From Verrucomicrobiota bacterium (GTDB taxonomy: Bacteria > Verrucomicrobiota > Verrucomicrobiia > Opitutales > UBA953), in NCBI GenBank assembly GCA_009917805.1, contig RGES01000004.1, positions 1 through 25,252 on the forward strand: a DNA stretch of 25,252 bases, in the 5' to 3' direction. A model generated the notes under the pieces. That model ran no database searches and was not told the origin of the DNA. It saw only the letters and a program-made list of their open reading frames with translations. The position numbers were made by a program, and so were the translations under genes. Positions 23,501 to 25,224 of the stretch are shown here, in pieces (the stretch's first letter is position 1; the number at the start of each line of letters is the position of its first letter).

Positions 23501-24659
23501 TCTTGTCAGCCAAGGTCCGGCGACGATCGGCAGTTACCTGCAGAGCGGAGGCATCGTCAACATGATGACCGATCTCACCGTGACCGCCAGTTTCAACAAG
23601 ACCGGCGGCCAGCTGAACGTATTCGGAGACCTTTCCATCGTCTCTTCTCCTGGCGCGACCCTCGATGGATTGATCTTCGTCCAAGGTAATCTTGACCTGA
23701 TCAGCTCCAACGGTCCGCTCAGCCTCGGCTCTGTCACCGTGGGCGGCGACCTCGGCGTGACGACGAACGGCGGGGCGATCACGCAGACGGGTCCGCTGGA
23801 CGTGACGGGCACGACGGGCCTGAACGCGGGCGGCGGCGACATCACGCTGTCGAACCCCGGCAACCTCTTCGGCGGCGCGGTGACCCTGACGGGCGGCGAC
23901 GTCATTATCGCGACTTCGGCCGAGGTTACCTTGGGAGATGTCACGGCGACCGGTGGCCTTAAGTTCAAATCCAACTACCCGATCAAGAAGACTCCTGGAG
24001 CGGCCTTCACCGTCACCGGTCCGGTCCAGCTGGGTAACGGCGACGGCATCAATAATCCCGGTCTTACCTTCAATTACCCCGACACCGGCACGTCCATCGG
24101 CGATGTCATCACCCGGTCAGCCGGTGTCGTGACGGTGCCCAGCGTCGATATGCTTGCGGAAGCGTCGAGCCAGATGGCGCAGAACGGAACGATCCTGAGC
24201 GAAGCGATCGAAAAGGGGCTCCGGATCTGGAATCCCTCAACGGACCTCGTCGCTGCGGGCGATGACCAGATTCTCCTGGTTTCCGTCCGTCCGATCGTTC
24301 CGGCAAGTCCGGACATCCTGCCCGCCGGCGATACGTTCGCCTTGAACAAATCAGCCCTCTCCCTGGCCAAGGAGTTCGACATCTCCTTCGATATCCTCAC
24401 CCAGATGGATTTCTCCGTCGTCAGCCTCGAGCATGGCGAGGTCGCAGGCTTGGTCTTCTCGTTCGATCCGGCCAACGGACGGCTTACGCTCAAGGGAACC
24501 TCCACCGCCGAAGCGGTGGAAAAGGCCCTGCGCAGCATCCGCTTCAAGTTCCTCAAGCCCGAACGCCCGGAAGAGATCAAGGTGCGCCTCAATCTCAAGG
24601 CCAACGGAGGGATCGACACATCGCGCGTCGTGACACTGAGAGACAAGCAGGGCAAGTGA
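2553..24659 (+). CDS. Giant TpsA exoprotein with PATR and YDG/MBG repeats
   Basis: One uninterrupted frame of 7,368 codons. The frame is open further upstream into tpsB, but ATG 2553 begins an ideal signal peptide (basic N-terminus, hydrophobic core about 14-27, likely cut after SFA at 29). Order of parts: TPS/haemagglutination-activity domain from residue 36 with NPNG at 121-124; FHA-like helix ending at PGGRWLLDP (349-357); about 30 PATR-type repeats (about 470-4200; GTGTLTLSGANTYTG-like cores followed by AGTL); PGGRWLLWSVDP (4309-4320); 23 YDG-type repeats (about 4365-6890) with two MBG-like modules; a GNWFDPANW segment (about 6900); beta-helical strands; a charged C-terminal domain (about 7250-7368). 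There is no autotransporter barrel and no recognisable toxin domain. The TPS domain and adjacent tpsB support export by two-partner secretion to the surface; adhesion or biofilm is the likely role by family. Composition is Gly/Ser/Thr/Ala-rich with one cysteine seen. The repeats predict length variation between strains. Confidence 0.96.
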   Translation: MIAKPAKNPLRLRPLLFAAALLSPVLSFAAPEKTALPQGGAVVAGQASLVRASGADRASLTVSQTTERAVVNWQSFDIGSAAEVRFVQPGASSVTLNRVIGADPSRIFGNLTANGRIYLVNPNGVYFAPGSSVEVGGLLATTADIADGDFMSGRDVFRRGSARGSVVNEGTLLARDGGFIALMAPEVRNAGFIFARGGSVTLAAGDAFALTFDDAKTGVSLAVQPSTVDALVENRRLIRAEGGEIVLSAQAFNAVAAQVVNAGDLDASSIESDGGRIFLGGTKVEHAGSATAASAAGKGGEVKVIAALADPTSVATVTGSIDVAGTQGGFVETSGKSLSVAGATVNVGPGGRWLLDPINVTIDAATAATLATTLNGGGAATVQADQTITVSSALSAGGTGLLTLDAGTSIVMNAAITRSGTGGVTLRVASGGVTGSSNIALTGGGALAFDVGGSGSYSGDISGTGSLVKRGAGEQILYGRGDMTGGTTVQAGTLRLVPGSAEGTNRFRWANGEQTITVNSGAVLVLDASAGNGSNQTYLEAGRSLTLTGSGTVQKIGSFSLEMGWSDRRFIVSLASDGLFQVAQGQVSHNYTRDNWRNNQGVLELFVGTTFNTYSENIYVSGLTGFGLLQNTYAAGGNKAIYITSPSGAANYTFGGTVDWYLWIEKAGAGKQTFSGAQGNFGDYVLRGGTLELNGSNWSLNVTSDVRMDAGTTLNIGGNISIGLLGHNTGTPTDTVVNLSNNATLTMGDGGNSTFAGVIQGQGSIAKTQGSGQQTFTNQLTYSGVTQVNAGTLFLSGAGRLPSGGDLIVNGGLLDLNSFSHSMGKLTGTGGSIQLGSGTLTLNQASNGTYAGNIRGTGGLVKNGTGSLTFTNWSDYTGTTTINAGSLYLNRFDSSSGAGTLNTSRVIVNNGGILDWGVANSFGYLANSGIEAITVNEGGQVGRADNSLQQHMWNNFTVEMTGGRFYVGSNTQVMGLTFTIKAPATPGATSEVLRGGSGDLRLRNDGPSITFDVAQNASALVSVPINTNGTSGTLIKSGLGQLELSSGNTYYGPTIVYAGTLKVSGTQYANAGDGTETTVLTGATYIAANTHKIAYLQGGGNVQILTGFTLTSDDSATTTYSGVMSGGGRFVKAGSGELTLSGANTFTGGFTLENGTVWLNSAGGPAIATNITLGNNTTAQSNLRMMRDNQFADGLVLTTGNAIGNWTHLDLRGTNQSLKQIISGSSTTQGSLVLQNIGLDGSVVSGRSQGTLTLTGNGDSILNAYVRDRNDNGTTNSLKIVKQGSGDLLFLQTSTTDDGVNFTGGLDVQGGTVTVGNGSYHGRIGSAPVSLAAGTTLTYFRSTNPYSIANNWSGSGTVILKGTGANGQSSFTYTGTNALTAAGTVVVDKARFDVSTGGTLGNASTIDVRTGGQLFFSGAASGTFSAPIRLAGSGWREPDGSQMGAIRHSSSNLVTLSGPITLANDARIHTSGAGHLAISGVIDDGVNSFGLEKTGYYGLTLTGANTYGGDTVIRGGRLLLNNASGPALYNGTTGTVRINNDNSTGSYSAGSHFVGLQTLRDDQLGSNVNVWFDGTSYSAGFFNEFSLNGTSQTIGNLFDQGGHDRNVIQHQNTSNNQSGTLTVTQTTHANYTGSFRRSYNGSGSVLNLVKNGGAALVFKTSSSHTNHLQGGTLTVNAGEFVYNIDDDPSANGNTTLGLTKVTVNAGSTFTYVNDMSLTVTPELAGQGIVQLRGINTINVGDFDLTRANPSFSGEMRLGDNARLKLGTAAGLGTATLDVSSGSGVYVYTTTAITTALSIAGQGWNEGAGRLGALRLANGASWAGTVALTADADVGVYGSSESASITGVISGAATSRLWKTWSGTLTLSGLNTYAGGTGIAQGVLAVSSVANAGAPSALGASTADAANLLFNGGSLRYTGSAAATSNRGFSIGAGGSATIDLPSGSLTFSGGTPTTTGSLSKSGSGTLALAGATLLSGSITVSAGDLEILPGGNLGGGAYAGAISLGNGSTLRYKAGGTQSLSGAISGTGGNLLIDGANSAVTLSGNNTYTGRTDILAGTLKITGGTSQTTTMNIASGSVLEFDTGATSWTGGGTDGNLTGSQRGFWTGGAGVNWTGGGTIIKKGSATLGLSTDDADTWALSAGSLIDVREGRVYFGWGWNDTSTNNKVDVQVAAGTTFDLWDLPQYRIRNLTGSGTVTGASYANATLPTLVVGENNATSTFAGTVTNLVGGITKVGTGTFTLDAAINHGFRGSLTVSAGTFSVLSSAQFNSGTLTGAVSVAAGSTLRFASSSPQALAGVVSGAGTLIVEGAGLVSLQNNNSFTGQTIVRNNASLRIGNASGSTGYIFGDISVASGSLVTFYRNGSNEAVENTFSGAGRVEFTSPGGSGVGGYYLDNASPSFTGTAVAKAQVRLNVPDPQAFGTGVIRVESTGQLFLDGSLGRYATRSLTNLVYLAGNGWLEGAGQLGAMRIDNGADFAGSAVLTGNTRFGIWGDTGRGILSGTISEEGGSFYFQKWGPGRLTLSGANTYTGKTYVSDGILKLANPSGPALYAGAGGGEVVIGHDVNSTNWVFPNVWAQLEFGASNQMGADVDVTFDTANPFAYFTLRGTTQTIGNISTGRNPNWAVLQNVESAAHDTGIGAATLIINQRTDLTYSGYLRDAWRASNGVDSNSTPTSGGTKPSLRIEKYGTGRLTITTDTYNTGGLAIYQGVLQIGAGAGVGSLDARNTVTLGRDGSLEYFRNNDVSINHDITGDGNVTFRGTGLSGQSHYDYNGVNSISRDATITVDKARLRVDAQANIGTNNPWVIVKQGGQLWFPSSPTIGSRIRLEGEGWLEAAATNKGVNGLGALRLDNNGTLQLNGEIVLTGNARIGMWSTNANVSIASTISESGGSFGLEFRAFNPSTTDSTASLVTLTGSSSYTGYTNLISGRLRLANPSGRALYTNTAATSSISIISQVNGADAFLEFGANNQLGANVNLVFDSRSTGWAETNIMGTTQVIGNILLGGNTNNWRANIQNHWNLDTFANGTLTITQTQDVSFTGNVRDKAGTPGTSKLNIVKAGPATLRLLNTTNPSFYGGSTTVNDGTLAFDFFTNGSGNVSPRTSGITLNADSVAGTRGVLEFNVGSGTADLAFDLSFSGNGTLLKTGAGTLRWPQSAATFALTPGGLIKVAAGDFTAGSYANETWTNNKASLEISAGATFSSVEADVVVDALLGAGTWNAGYSGLSSSPTVGVADGSGTFSGVIKDLNAGAGHVVKNLIKVGSGTQVLSGANTYSGVTQVNAGTLRIGAGGTTGALGSSSTEVRLQGGTLVFDLSAAYSVSQKIVGDGSVGALVQAGSGTTTLTSNLNTYRPATLVSAGKLVFAGSQTATASVDIASGATLELAASLATFSHPSGITYTGAGTLARNAASGSSVSYLYGPNGGTIRMSKDGLIRVLAGELRLDNGASSRWKAADGSWVNQASLEILSGAKLDFYTNATDVYVDALLGAGSIVRTGSSASGGFFMGSAGGGGTFSGSIDDGAGGIVIHKIGTGTQVLAGASVADGATFVEAGTLRLTGTLGDASAVTVSADAIYDARATDTIGSLAGAVGSKVLLASGVTLSSGGLDTDTVMAGIVDGAGGLTKLGTGVLELSAANTFTGAATASGGTLRVSGTLADRVAVSVLNTGRYEALATDTIGSLAGSADSTVLLANGKTLTTGFLGTDTVYAGTISGQGALVKIGAGTFSLSGANVYSGGTTIEEGVLRLGAGAGSAAGSVVGDIVNDASLSFARSNQYAFTGVISGTGSVSQDGTGETVLSAAQTYLGDTLVRAGTLTLTTGTLADVSGVTVDNGATYDVRVTDTIRLLQGAGSVVLSSGVILSAGDGTNTVYGGAMSGAGGFRKTGSGQQTFSGANTYVGATSVAAGTLVVSGSLADTTSVTLLSGTAYRAAASDTIGSLSGAGGSTLVLVAGATLRMGGTNATTTMAGLVIGQGSLSKEGSGVFTLSSDATYTGATTVLGGTLTVTGTLSDATAVSVSSGAGYRVAASDTIGSLAGASGSVVQIDAGKVLTAGASGASSEMAGVIQGQGSFAKSGTGTLTLSGANVYGGSTTVEAGLLRLGADEAIPDASLLTVASGAEFFLNGHTETVHRVAGTGKIHLASELILGGDNSSFELTPEVYGTGTFTKAGTGTLTIRGSVALSSAGLVQVQGGALAVGAGSATGDLGSAQVTLAAGTSLTVNRAGSFAFDNLVSGQGYLSLTASGALAINKAVTLSAGSSGNDGRASIVAGGVLTLASGANLSAAGSDPSAGMGALNLVVGGFANNGGTLQAPGGRWLLWSVDPTTDVVGTLGHDFKQYDAAYGSTVLGTGNGLIYSASPVMGPVSFTGTFTKTYDGLVTATVNGSPIRTEWFDFSAANLVSGDQVSGLALQSGATSTFASKDAGARQVTLDGIGFQTIDAAGKPVYGYRFSQGRTFTGNGIIEPKALTFAGLAVADKVYDGLLTATVTSSGVLAGFVPGERVDYSLAPATFDVADVGARTATVPATLRDAYDLVGGTPVLAGLASNYVLPLAQVQKVAQITPAALVITAVADAKFVTKADRAGYAGVRYAGFVNGETDTVLTTPATVSRDLAPGLYGAGGPESAGSHAGTLVPSGATASNYAITFVRGDYTITPADSLLVRINAAPTVYGSSPVYSASAQYLFPGDTNPTNVAVSVVGNIATVTDGSNATSTFTIVPLAPAYSGAGSLRVGSYALAPSGLVASGNFQPNLALTGSLAVSPRVLQVSATGAGKVYDGTTQTAPGASFVIQNKLGGDVLDVSGQLAFLDKNAGLGKTLTLNGVTLSGADSANYSFVTAGTADIAKKSLGSVYSVQQKTYDGTANAVVAADLVAAGQVAGDVLTVSNVSALFDSSHVSTQLDGQGAVLAAGATQVAISGIALGGTDAGNYTVSPTQTIAATIARRQVAINSFSSADKTYDGGVTAGTTNYGTSLVAVSGVADSGLVAGESIAFVPGIATFADADAALGKLVTGSGLLGDGSRTLNGPDLLPGTADDIVLRFFASDYQFVNPTARAAITPKQISASFSLGAKTYDGTTQAVVASSQLSGLVGSETLDVRGASAAFAVADAGAGRAFTVGGYVLADATGKASNYVLANSSFNGTADVAKRGLTGIVGLAASNKVYDGTTAATADWSAASLTGVLPVDSVEIGSLSMAFSQKDVGIRALTVTGVTLAGASAANYYVVASPTIPALTAEITPATITQIVGLAAANKTYDGTTNAQVSPSSVTFQGVFAGDQLDIAPGYVGAFETANAGNNRIVRFSGLALGGPDAGNYRLSGSTVAQSTANISPREITSVSGITLGARSYDGTTAGTPDYSAISFVGLVNGESLRLTGGSGAYADANVAYAAGVVSAKSGSASGYSLQDGATGLASNYVLGSGAVSSVATGLITPRQVTSVSGLRALDKVYDRTVAAQLDATAATFDGLLAGEAINLSGSQAVFADANAGVGKAVTLGSLVINQGNYVLAGNVVVAPITATILPATITAVSGLAGVDRVYDGTTAAGLNLGAGQYAGLLAGDSLTLSAYSAEFASASAGLREVAVGSATLGGASAANYVLAPAATFAVTPATIARRTLTTVDGAVSANKTYDGTANASISVTGITLGGILAGDSVAAAEATGSFANKFVGTGKTVSIDSLSLVGPASGNYQFVAGATVVGQIQADISARTISSVTGVKALDKVYDGQTAAGLDFSEVGFVGLVPGDALAIVPTGYVAAFASRNVGTHDVSISGLAITGADAANYVLDAAASGGSARASISPRSLVMAGVQALDKAYDGQTAAVVTLANVDWAALGLVSGDDLTVTPAAIFRGKNVVRDGSGVVLAQPVVISYAFGGADVGNYAVTPQALASAKITPLAIASVTGIAAADKVYDGGLSAQLTLTGAILAGMLPGDDLGVSNAQGSFIDKNVGVAKTVQIGSLVLGGADAVNYDLTTASSAATATITPRVVSAVEGLTVVSRAYDGSVAATLDASGASFAGKVGGDVLTLTTWSASYADANASIGKPVAVSNLSLGGADAGNYQLASTTTSLLGNITRRAITSVAGLSAQDRTYDGTTAASLVTSAPAFAGLLPGDDLSIAAYQADFDSRHVGLRAVTVGGMTLGGASAANYELTQGATYGSLSANITPATITGVSGLAVSDKVYDGGTQADVSASFASLVGRFGADQVSLASGLTAAFADKNVGTAKNVVIGNVALVGADAADYVLQPGLTVTATASITPRSLVVSGVTAASKTYDGTAAVAVSTLGVDFVRLGAVAGDDLGLTASGAFADKNVQLDIVGNPVAKPVTLAISVIGQDAANYSFTLQPTATAVISPATIAAVGGLVAADKSYDGNTTAAIDASAAVLPGRFGSDDVSVLSAVGAFADKNVGVAKAVTISGIVLGGADASNYVLGTSVASASATISQASLVVRGVTGVTRPYDGTTSLPGSSSYGSVQGLVSGDSVNVVGTAAFASPDAGSVGVVRGSVAISGADAANYRMVWQDGAGVITKRALTVTANDDAYFVTQTFASNFNGVSYAGFIPGESAASLGGSLTVTKSSPGSNLPGSYQLTPGGLVSNNYDFTYVPGGLTILPANRLLVKTSNEVVEYGSVISLNPTAVQYMSPSGTIYDLSRTSYNSGQYSYTYTDGLGGQFTFRIGASGPVSSTGNLVPGNYDITATSFAQVGRNLADSPDEPVIFIGKLTVTPRVLSAYAEGVAKVYDGLTAMPSAVLKLDRGLSGDSLVLGGNAAYVSRSAGTGVAYSLTNLALSGSDAGCYLLTSSSLIAHDGVIAPRPLSLSGIQAVSKAYDGNTSATLDLTNVVFSGQVFGDTLSVTGATGMFADKNVGSGKGVAISSLSLAGADAGNYTFAPGSQASTADITQLASVQWVGGATGNWFDPANWAGGAVPDLANVRDVIIPAGSSVSFGAPAVAPAQFGPVSLASLSGAGSLILDDGALSIGSGGLALGGLDVTGGDLVSQGPATIGSYLQSGGIVNMMTDLTVTASFNKTGGQLNVFGDLSIVSSPGATLDGLIFVQGNLDLISSNGPLSLGSVTVGGDLGVTTNGGAITQTGPLDVTGTTGLNAGGGDITLSNPGNLFGGAVTLTGGDVIIATSAEVTLGDVTATGGLKFKSNYPIKKTPGAAFTVTGPVQLGNGDGINNPGLTFNYPDTGTSIGDVITRSAGVVTVPSVDMLAEASSQMAQNGTILSEAIEKGLRIWNPSTDLVAAGDDQILLVSVRPIVPASPDILPAGDTFALNKSALSLAKEFDISFDILTQMDFSVVSLEHGEVAGLVFSFDPANGRLTLKGTSTAEAVEKALRSIRFKFLKPERPEEIKVRLNLKANGGIDTSRVVTLRDKQGK
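2658..3608 (+). other. TPS secretion domain and N-terminal FHA-like helix of TpsA
   Basis: Residues about 36-352 of TpsA. LPQGGAVVAG begins the haemagglutination-activity (FhaB N-terminal) domain. Typical elements follow: VNWQSFDIG, VRFVQP, VTLNRVIGADPSRIFGNL and YLVNPNGVYFAPG with the conserved NPNG (121-124), then VGGLLATTADI. The later part alternates strands such as EVRNAGFIFARGGSVTLAAG and GGRIFLGG, as in filamentous haemagglutinin. In known TPS systems this domain is captured by the POTRA domains of TpsB and nucleates folding outside the cell. Confidence 0.93.
4892..4927 (+). repeat. 36-bp exact direct repeat, copy 1
   Basis: Identical base for base to 12365-12400, in the same reading frame, encoding TYSGVTQVNAGT within a PATR core. 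Identity over 36 bases among otherwise diverged PATR units suggests recent gene conversion or a conserved recombination point. Confidence 0.85.
6852..8220 (+). repeat. First pair of 1.1-kb super-repeat units (TpsA)
   Basis: Two units start at a Gly-Trp codon pair, at 6852 (GWREPDGSQMGAIR) and 7956 (GWNEGAGRLGALRLANG), exactly 368 codons apart. Each continues with a LT..A..G/H...SI/AISG.IS stretch and a PATR core. The first unit also has NNASGPALY, a DDQLGSNVNVWFD segment and GTSQTIGN. The second is truncated after its PATR core near 8220, where a different repeat type begins. Confidence 0.75.
9921..11790 (+). repeat. Second pair of 1.1-kb super-repeat units (TpsA)
   Basis: Units begin at 9921 (GWLEGAGQLGAMRIDNG) and 11043 (GWLEAAAT... 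GLGALRLDNNG), 374 codons apart. Both carry the same series: VLTGN.R.G.W, TISE.GGSF, a PATR core, LANPSG.ALY, FGA.NQ.GA.V, G.TQ.IGNI, and a strand set ending in an L-x-I-x-K-x-G/A core. They align throughout with the pair at 6852 and 7956, showing segmental duplication above the single-repeat level. Confidence 0.8.
12365..12400 (+). repeat. 36-bp exact direct repeat, copy 2
   Basis: Second copy of the exact repeat at 4892-4927, 7,473 bases (2,491 codons) downstream and in frame. It also lies in a PATR core (GANTYSGVTQVNAGTLRI). Confidence 0.85.
13190..14760 (+). repeat. 95-residue DTIGSL-type PATR sub-repeats (TpsA)
   Basis: Five copies share G-T-L-x-D-x-x-x-V-x-V...Y...[AV]-[TS]-D-T-I-x-x-L followed by a PATR core. 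The residue before the DTI element is encoded at 13281, 13566, 14064, 14340 and 14625, giving intervals of 285, 498, 276 and 285 bases. The 498-base interval contains an extra PATR unit (about 13711-13920) without the DTIGSL element. Regular spacing and high similarity suggest a more recent tandem expansion than the rest of the PATR block. Confidence 0.8.
16233..16820 (+). other. First MBG-like double module inside the YDG array
   Basis: About 196 residues break the YDG periodicity. The first half starts ALVITAVADAKFVT, continues GVRYAGFVNGE and ends SNYAITFVRGDYTI, like MBG-type adhesin domains. The second half starts PADSLLVRINAAPTVYGSSP and ends where PRVLQVSATGAGKVYDG resumes the YDG series. 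It aligns with the module at 22113-22694. Confidence 0.75.
17106..17132 (+). repeat. 27-bp exact repeat shared by two YDG units, copy 1
   Basis: Nine codons (KTYDGTANA) identical in DNA to 19407-19433. The identity stops abruptly on both sides. The offset is 2,301 bases (767 codons), in frame. Confidence 0.8.
19407..19433 (+). repeat. 27-bp exact repeat shared by two YDG units, copy 2
   Basis: Second copy of the nine-codon KTYDGTANA segment at 17106-17132, with identical wobble bases throughout. Confidence 0.8.
22113..22694 (+). other. Second MBG-like double module inside the YDG array
   Basis: About 194 residues. The first half starts ALTVTANDDAYFVT, with GVSYAGFIPGE and NNYDFTYVPGGLTI. 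The second half starts PANRLLVKTSNEVVEYGSV and ends before PRVLSAYAEGVAKVYDG. Same order, length and border motifs as the module at 16233-16820, so the two are duplicates that have diverged. Confidence 0.75.
23221..24656 (+). other. C-terminal beta-helical stretch and charged globular domain of TpsA
   Basis: After the last YDG unit comes VQWVGGATGNWFDPANW and VPDLANVRDVIIPAG, a segment often seen late in YDG adhesins. Short strand repeats follow (LDVTGGDLVSQGPATIGSY, VTVGGDLGVTTNGGAITQ, GGAVTLTGGDVIIATSAEV), resembling FHA-type helix turns. The last roughly 115 residues differ: they are rich in Lys, Arg and Glu, and the line FDPANGRLTLKGTSTAEAVE leading into KALRSIRFKF resembles the cadherin-like/Ig-like adhesin pattern L-T-L-x-G-T-x-T...ALRSVxF. 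The domain assignment is tentative. Confidence 0.55.
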
Positions 24660-24673
24660 CCTTGCCCTGCTTG
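24644..24673 (+). terminator. Perfect 13-bp hairpin with the tpsA stop codon in its loop
   Basis: Arms CAAGCAGGGCAAG (24644-24656) and CTTGCCCTGCTTG (24661-24673) are perfect complements around a TGAC loop; TGA 24657-24659 is the tpsA stop. The left arm is the last four codons (QGK preceded by two bases of the Asp-Lys codons). No U-run follows, so it is not a textbook Rho-independent terminator. It could act as a mRNA 3'-end stabiliser, a bidirectional termination element, or a brake at the stop codon. Confidence 0.6.
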
Positions 24674-24701
24674 CCGGCTCTGGCTTGCCTAGCTCACGGT
24701 C

Positions 24702-24724
24702 GGGGCCTCGAGGTCCCAAGGCCC
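24702..24724. terminator. Possible small hairpin between convergent genes
   Basis: GGGCCT (24703-24708) pairs with AGGCCC (24719-24724) across a 10-base loop; an alternative smaller hairpin uses GGGGCC (24702-24707) and GGTCCC (24712-24717) with one G-U pair. It lies 9 bases beyond the ppnP stop and 43 beyond the tpsA stop. There is no U-run in either direction, so a termination role is a guess. Confidence 0.3.
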
Positions 24725-24732
24725 GCGAAGCG

Positions 24733-25047
24733 TCAACCGATGAAGCTGCAGATATACTGGCAGATGCCCGAGCTCACGGTGATCGTGAAGCCGGACTTCG
24801 GGGCCACGTAGAAGTGGGTGCCCGCGCCGTAGGTCTTCTCTTCCTTGGAACCGTCCTGGACCACGACGCACGAGCCGTCGGTGATCTCCATGATCTCGGC
24901 CTTGTCGGTGCCGAAGTGGTACGTGCCGGCGTAGATCAGGCCGACGGTCTTCTTGGCGCCGTCGGCGGTGAGGATCGTGTGGGAGACGACCTTGCCATCG
25001 AAGTAGACGTTGGCTTTGGCGACGGCGGTGACGTTCTTGAATTCCAT
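24733..25047 (-). CDS. ppnP: Pyrimidine/purine nucleoside phosphorylase (PpnP, YaiE/DUF1255 family)
   Basis: A 104-residue single-domain cupin-like protein (E. coli PpnP has 94). The family catalyses phosphorolysis of several purine and pyrimidine nucleosides to a free base and ribose 1-phosphate in the cytoplasm, for nucleoside salvage. Recognisable elements are ANVYFDGKVVSHT (12-24; E. coli NEYFSGKVKSI), VGLIYAGTYHFGT (35-47; VGVMVEGEYTFST), EIMEITDGSCVV (51-62), YGAGTHFYVAPKSGF (73-87; YEAGSVFNVPGHSEF) and the C-terminal CQYICSF (96-102; SYLCRYL). The ATG at 25047 gives an N-terminus about 11 residues longer than needed for the fold; a later start is not indicated by any better signal. It is convergent with tpsA, 73 bases apart, and probably unrelated to it. 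No Shine-Dalgarno is present; the leader is a pyrimidine tract because of the G-run cluster just upstream. Confidence 0.93.
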   Translation of the reverse strand: MEFKNVTAVAKANVYFDGKVVSHTILTADGAKKTVGLIYAGTYHFGTDKAEIMEITDGSCVVVQDGSKEEKTYGAGTHFYVAPKSGFTITVSSGICQYICSFIG

Positions 25048-25063
25048 GGGACGGATTTGGTAA

Positions 25064-25081
25064 GGGGAGGGGGAGGGAGGG
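25064..25081 (+). other. G-quadruplex-type run in the ppnP leader/promoter
   Basis: Four G-runs (25064-25067, 25069-25073, 25075-25077, 25079-25081) are separated by single A bases, an ideal short-loop G-quadruplex motif. The G-rich strand is the template strand for ppnP; the transcript would carry the C-rich complement 17-34 bases before the start codon. Confidence 0.7.
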
Positions 25082-25091
25082 TAAAGGAAAA

Positions 25092-25129
25092 GTAACAGGT
25101 AACAGCGGTTGGCGGTCGGCGGTTGGCGG
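25092..25129. repeat. Short tandem repeats upstream of ppnP
   Basis: GTAACAG occurs twice back to back (25092-25098, 25099-25105). GCGGTTGGCGG then occurs at 25105-25115 and 25119-25129, a 14-bp period. No gene lies here. The repeats may belong to a slippage-prone intergenic region. Confidence 0.6.
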
Positions 25130-25176
25130 ATGGAAAGAACCGAAATGACGGGGTAGGGGCAGTAATAACGGAGGGT

Positions 25177-25224
25177 TGAATGGAGGACTGCGTTGAGGGC
25201 TGAGTGGAGGGCTGAATGGAGGAC
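25177..25224. repeat. Degenerate 12-bp G-rich repeat at the window end
   Basis: TGAATGGAGGAC (25177-25188), TGAGTGGAGGGC (25201-25212) and TGAATGGAGGAC (25213-25224) are near-identical 12-mers, with looser copies on to the window end (TGAATCGATGAC at 25237-25248). The stretch from 25048 to 25252 otherwise shows no gene. Confidence 0.5.

Noticed and set aside
24310..24656. Contact-dependent inhibition toxin (CdiA-type C-terminus) with an immunity gene
   Set aside because: No VENN-like motif or toxin-like domain is visible, and no small immunity gene follows; the next gene is convergent ppnP.
24644..24673. Classical Rho-independent terminator
   Set aside because: The stem is perfect, but no run of T follows on either strand; kept only as a hairpin of uncertain role.
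24685..25095. 136-codon plus-strand frame opposite ppnP
   Set aside because: The minus-strand frame matches PpnP along its full length; the plus frame has no recognisable features.
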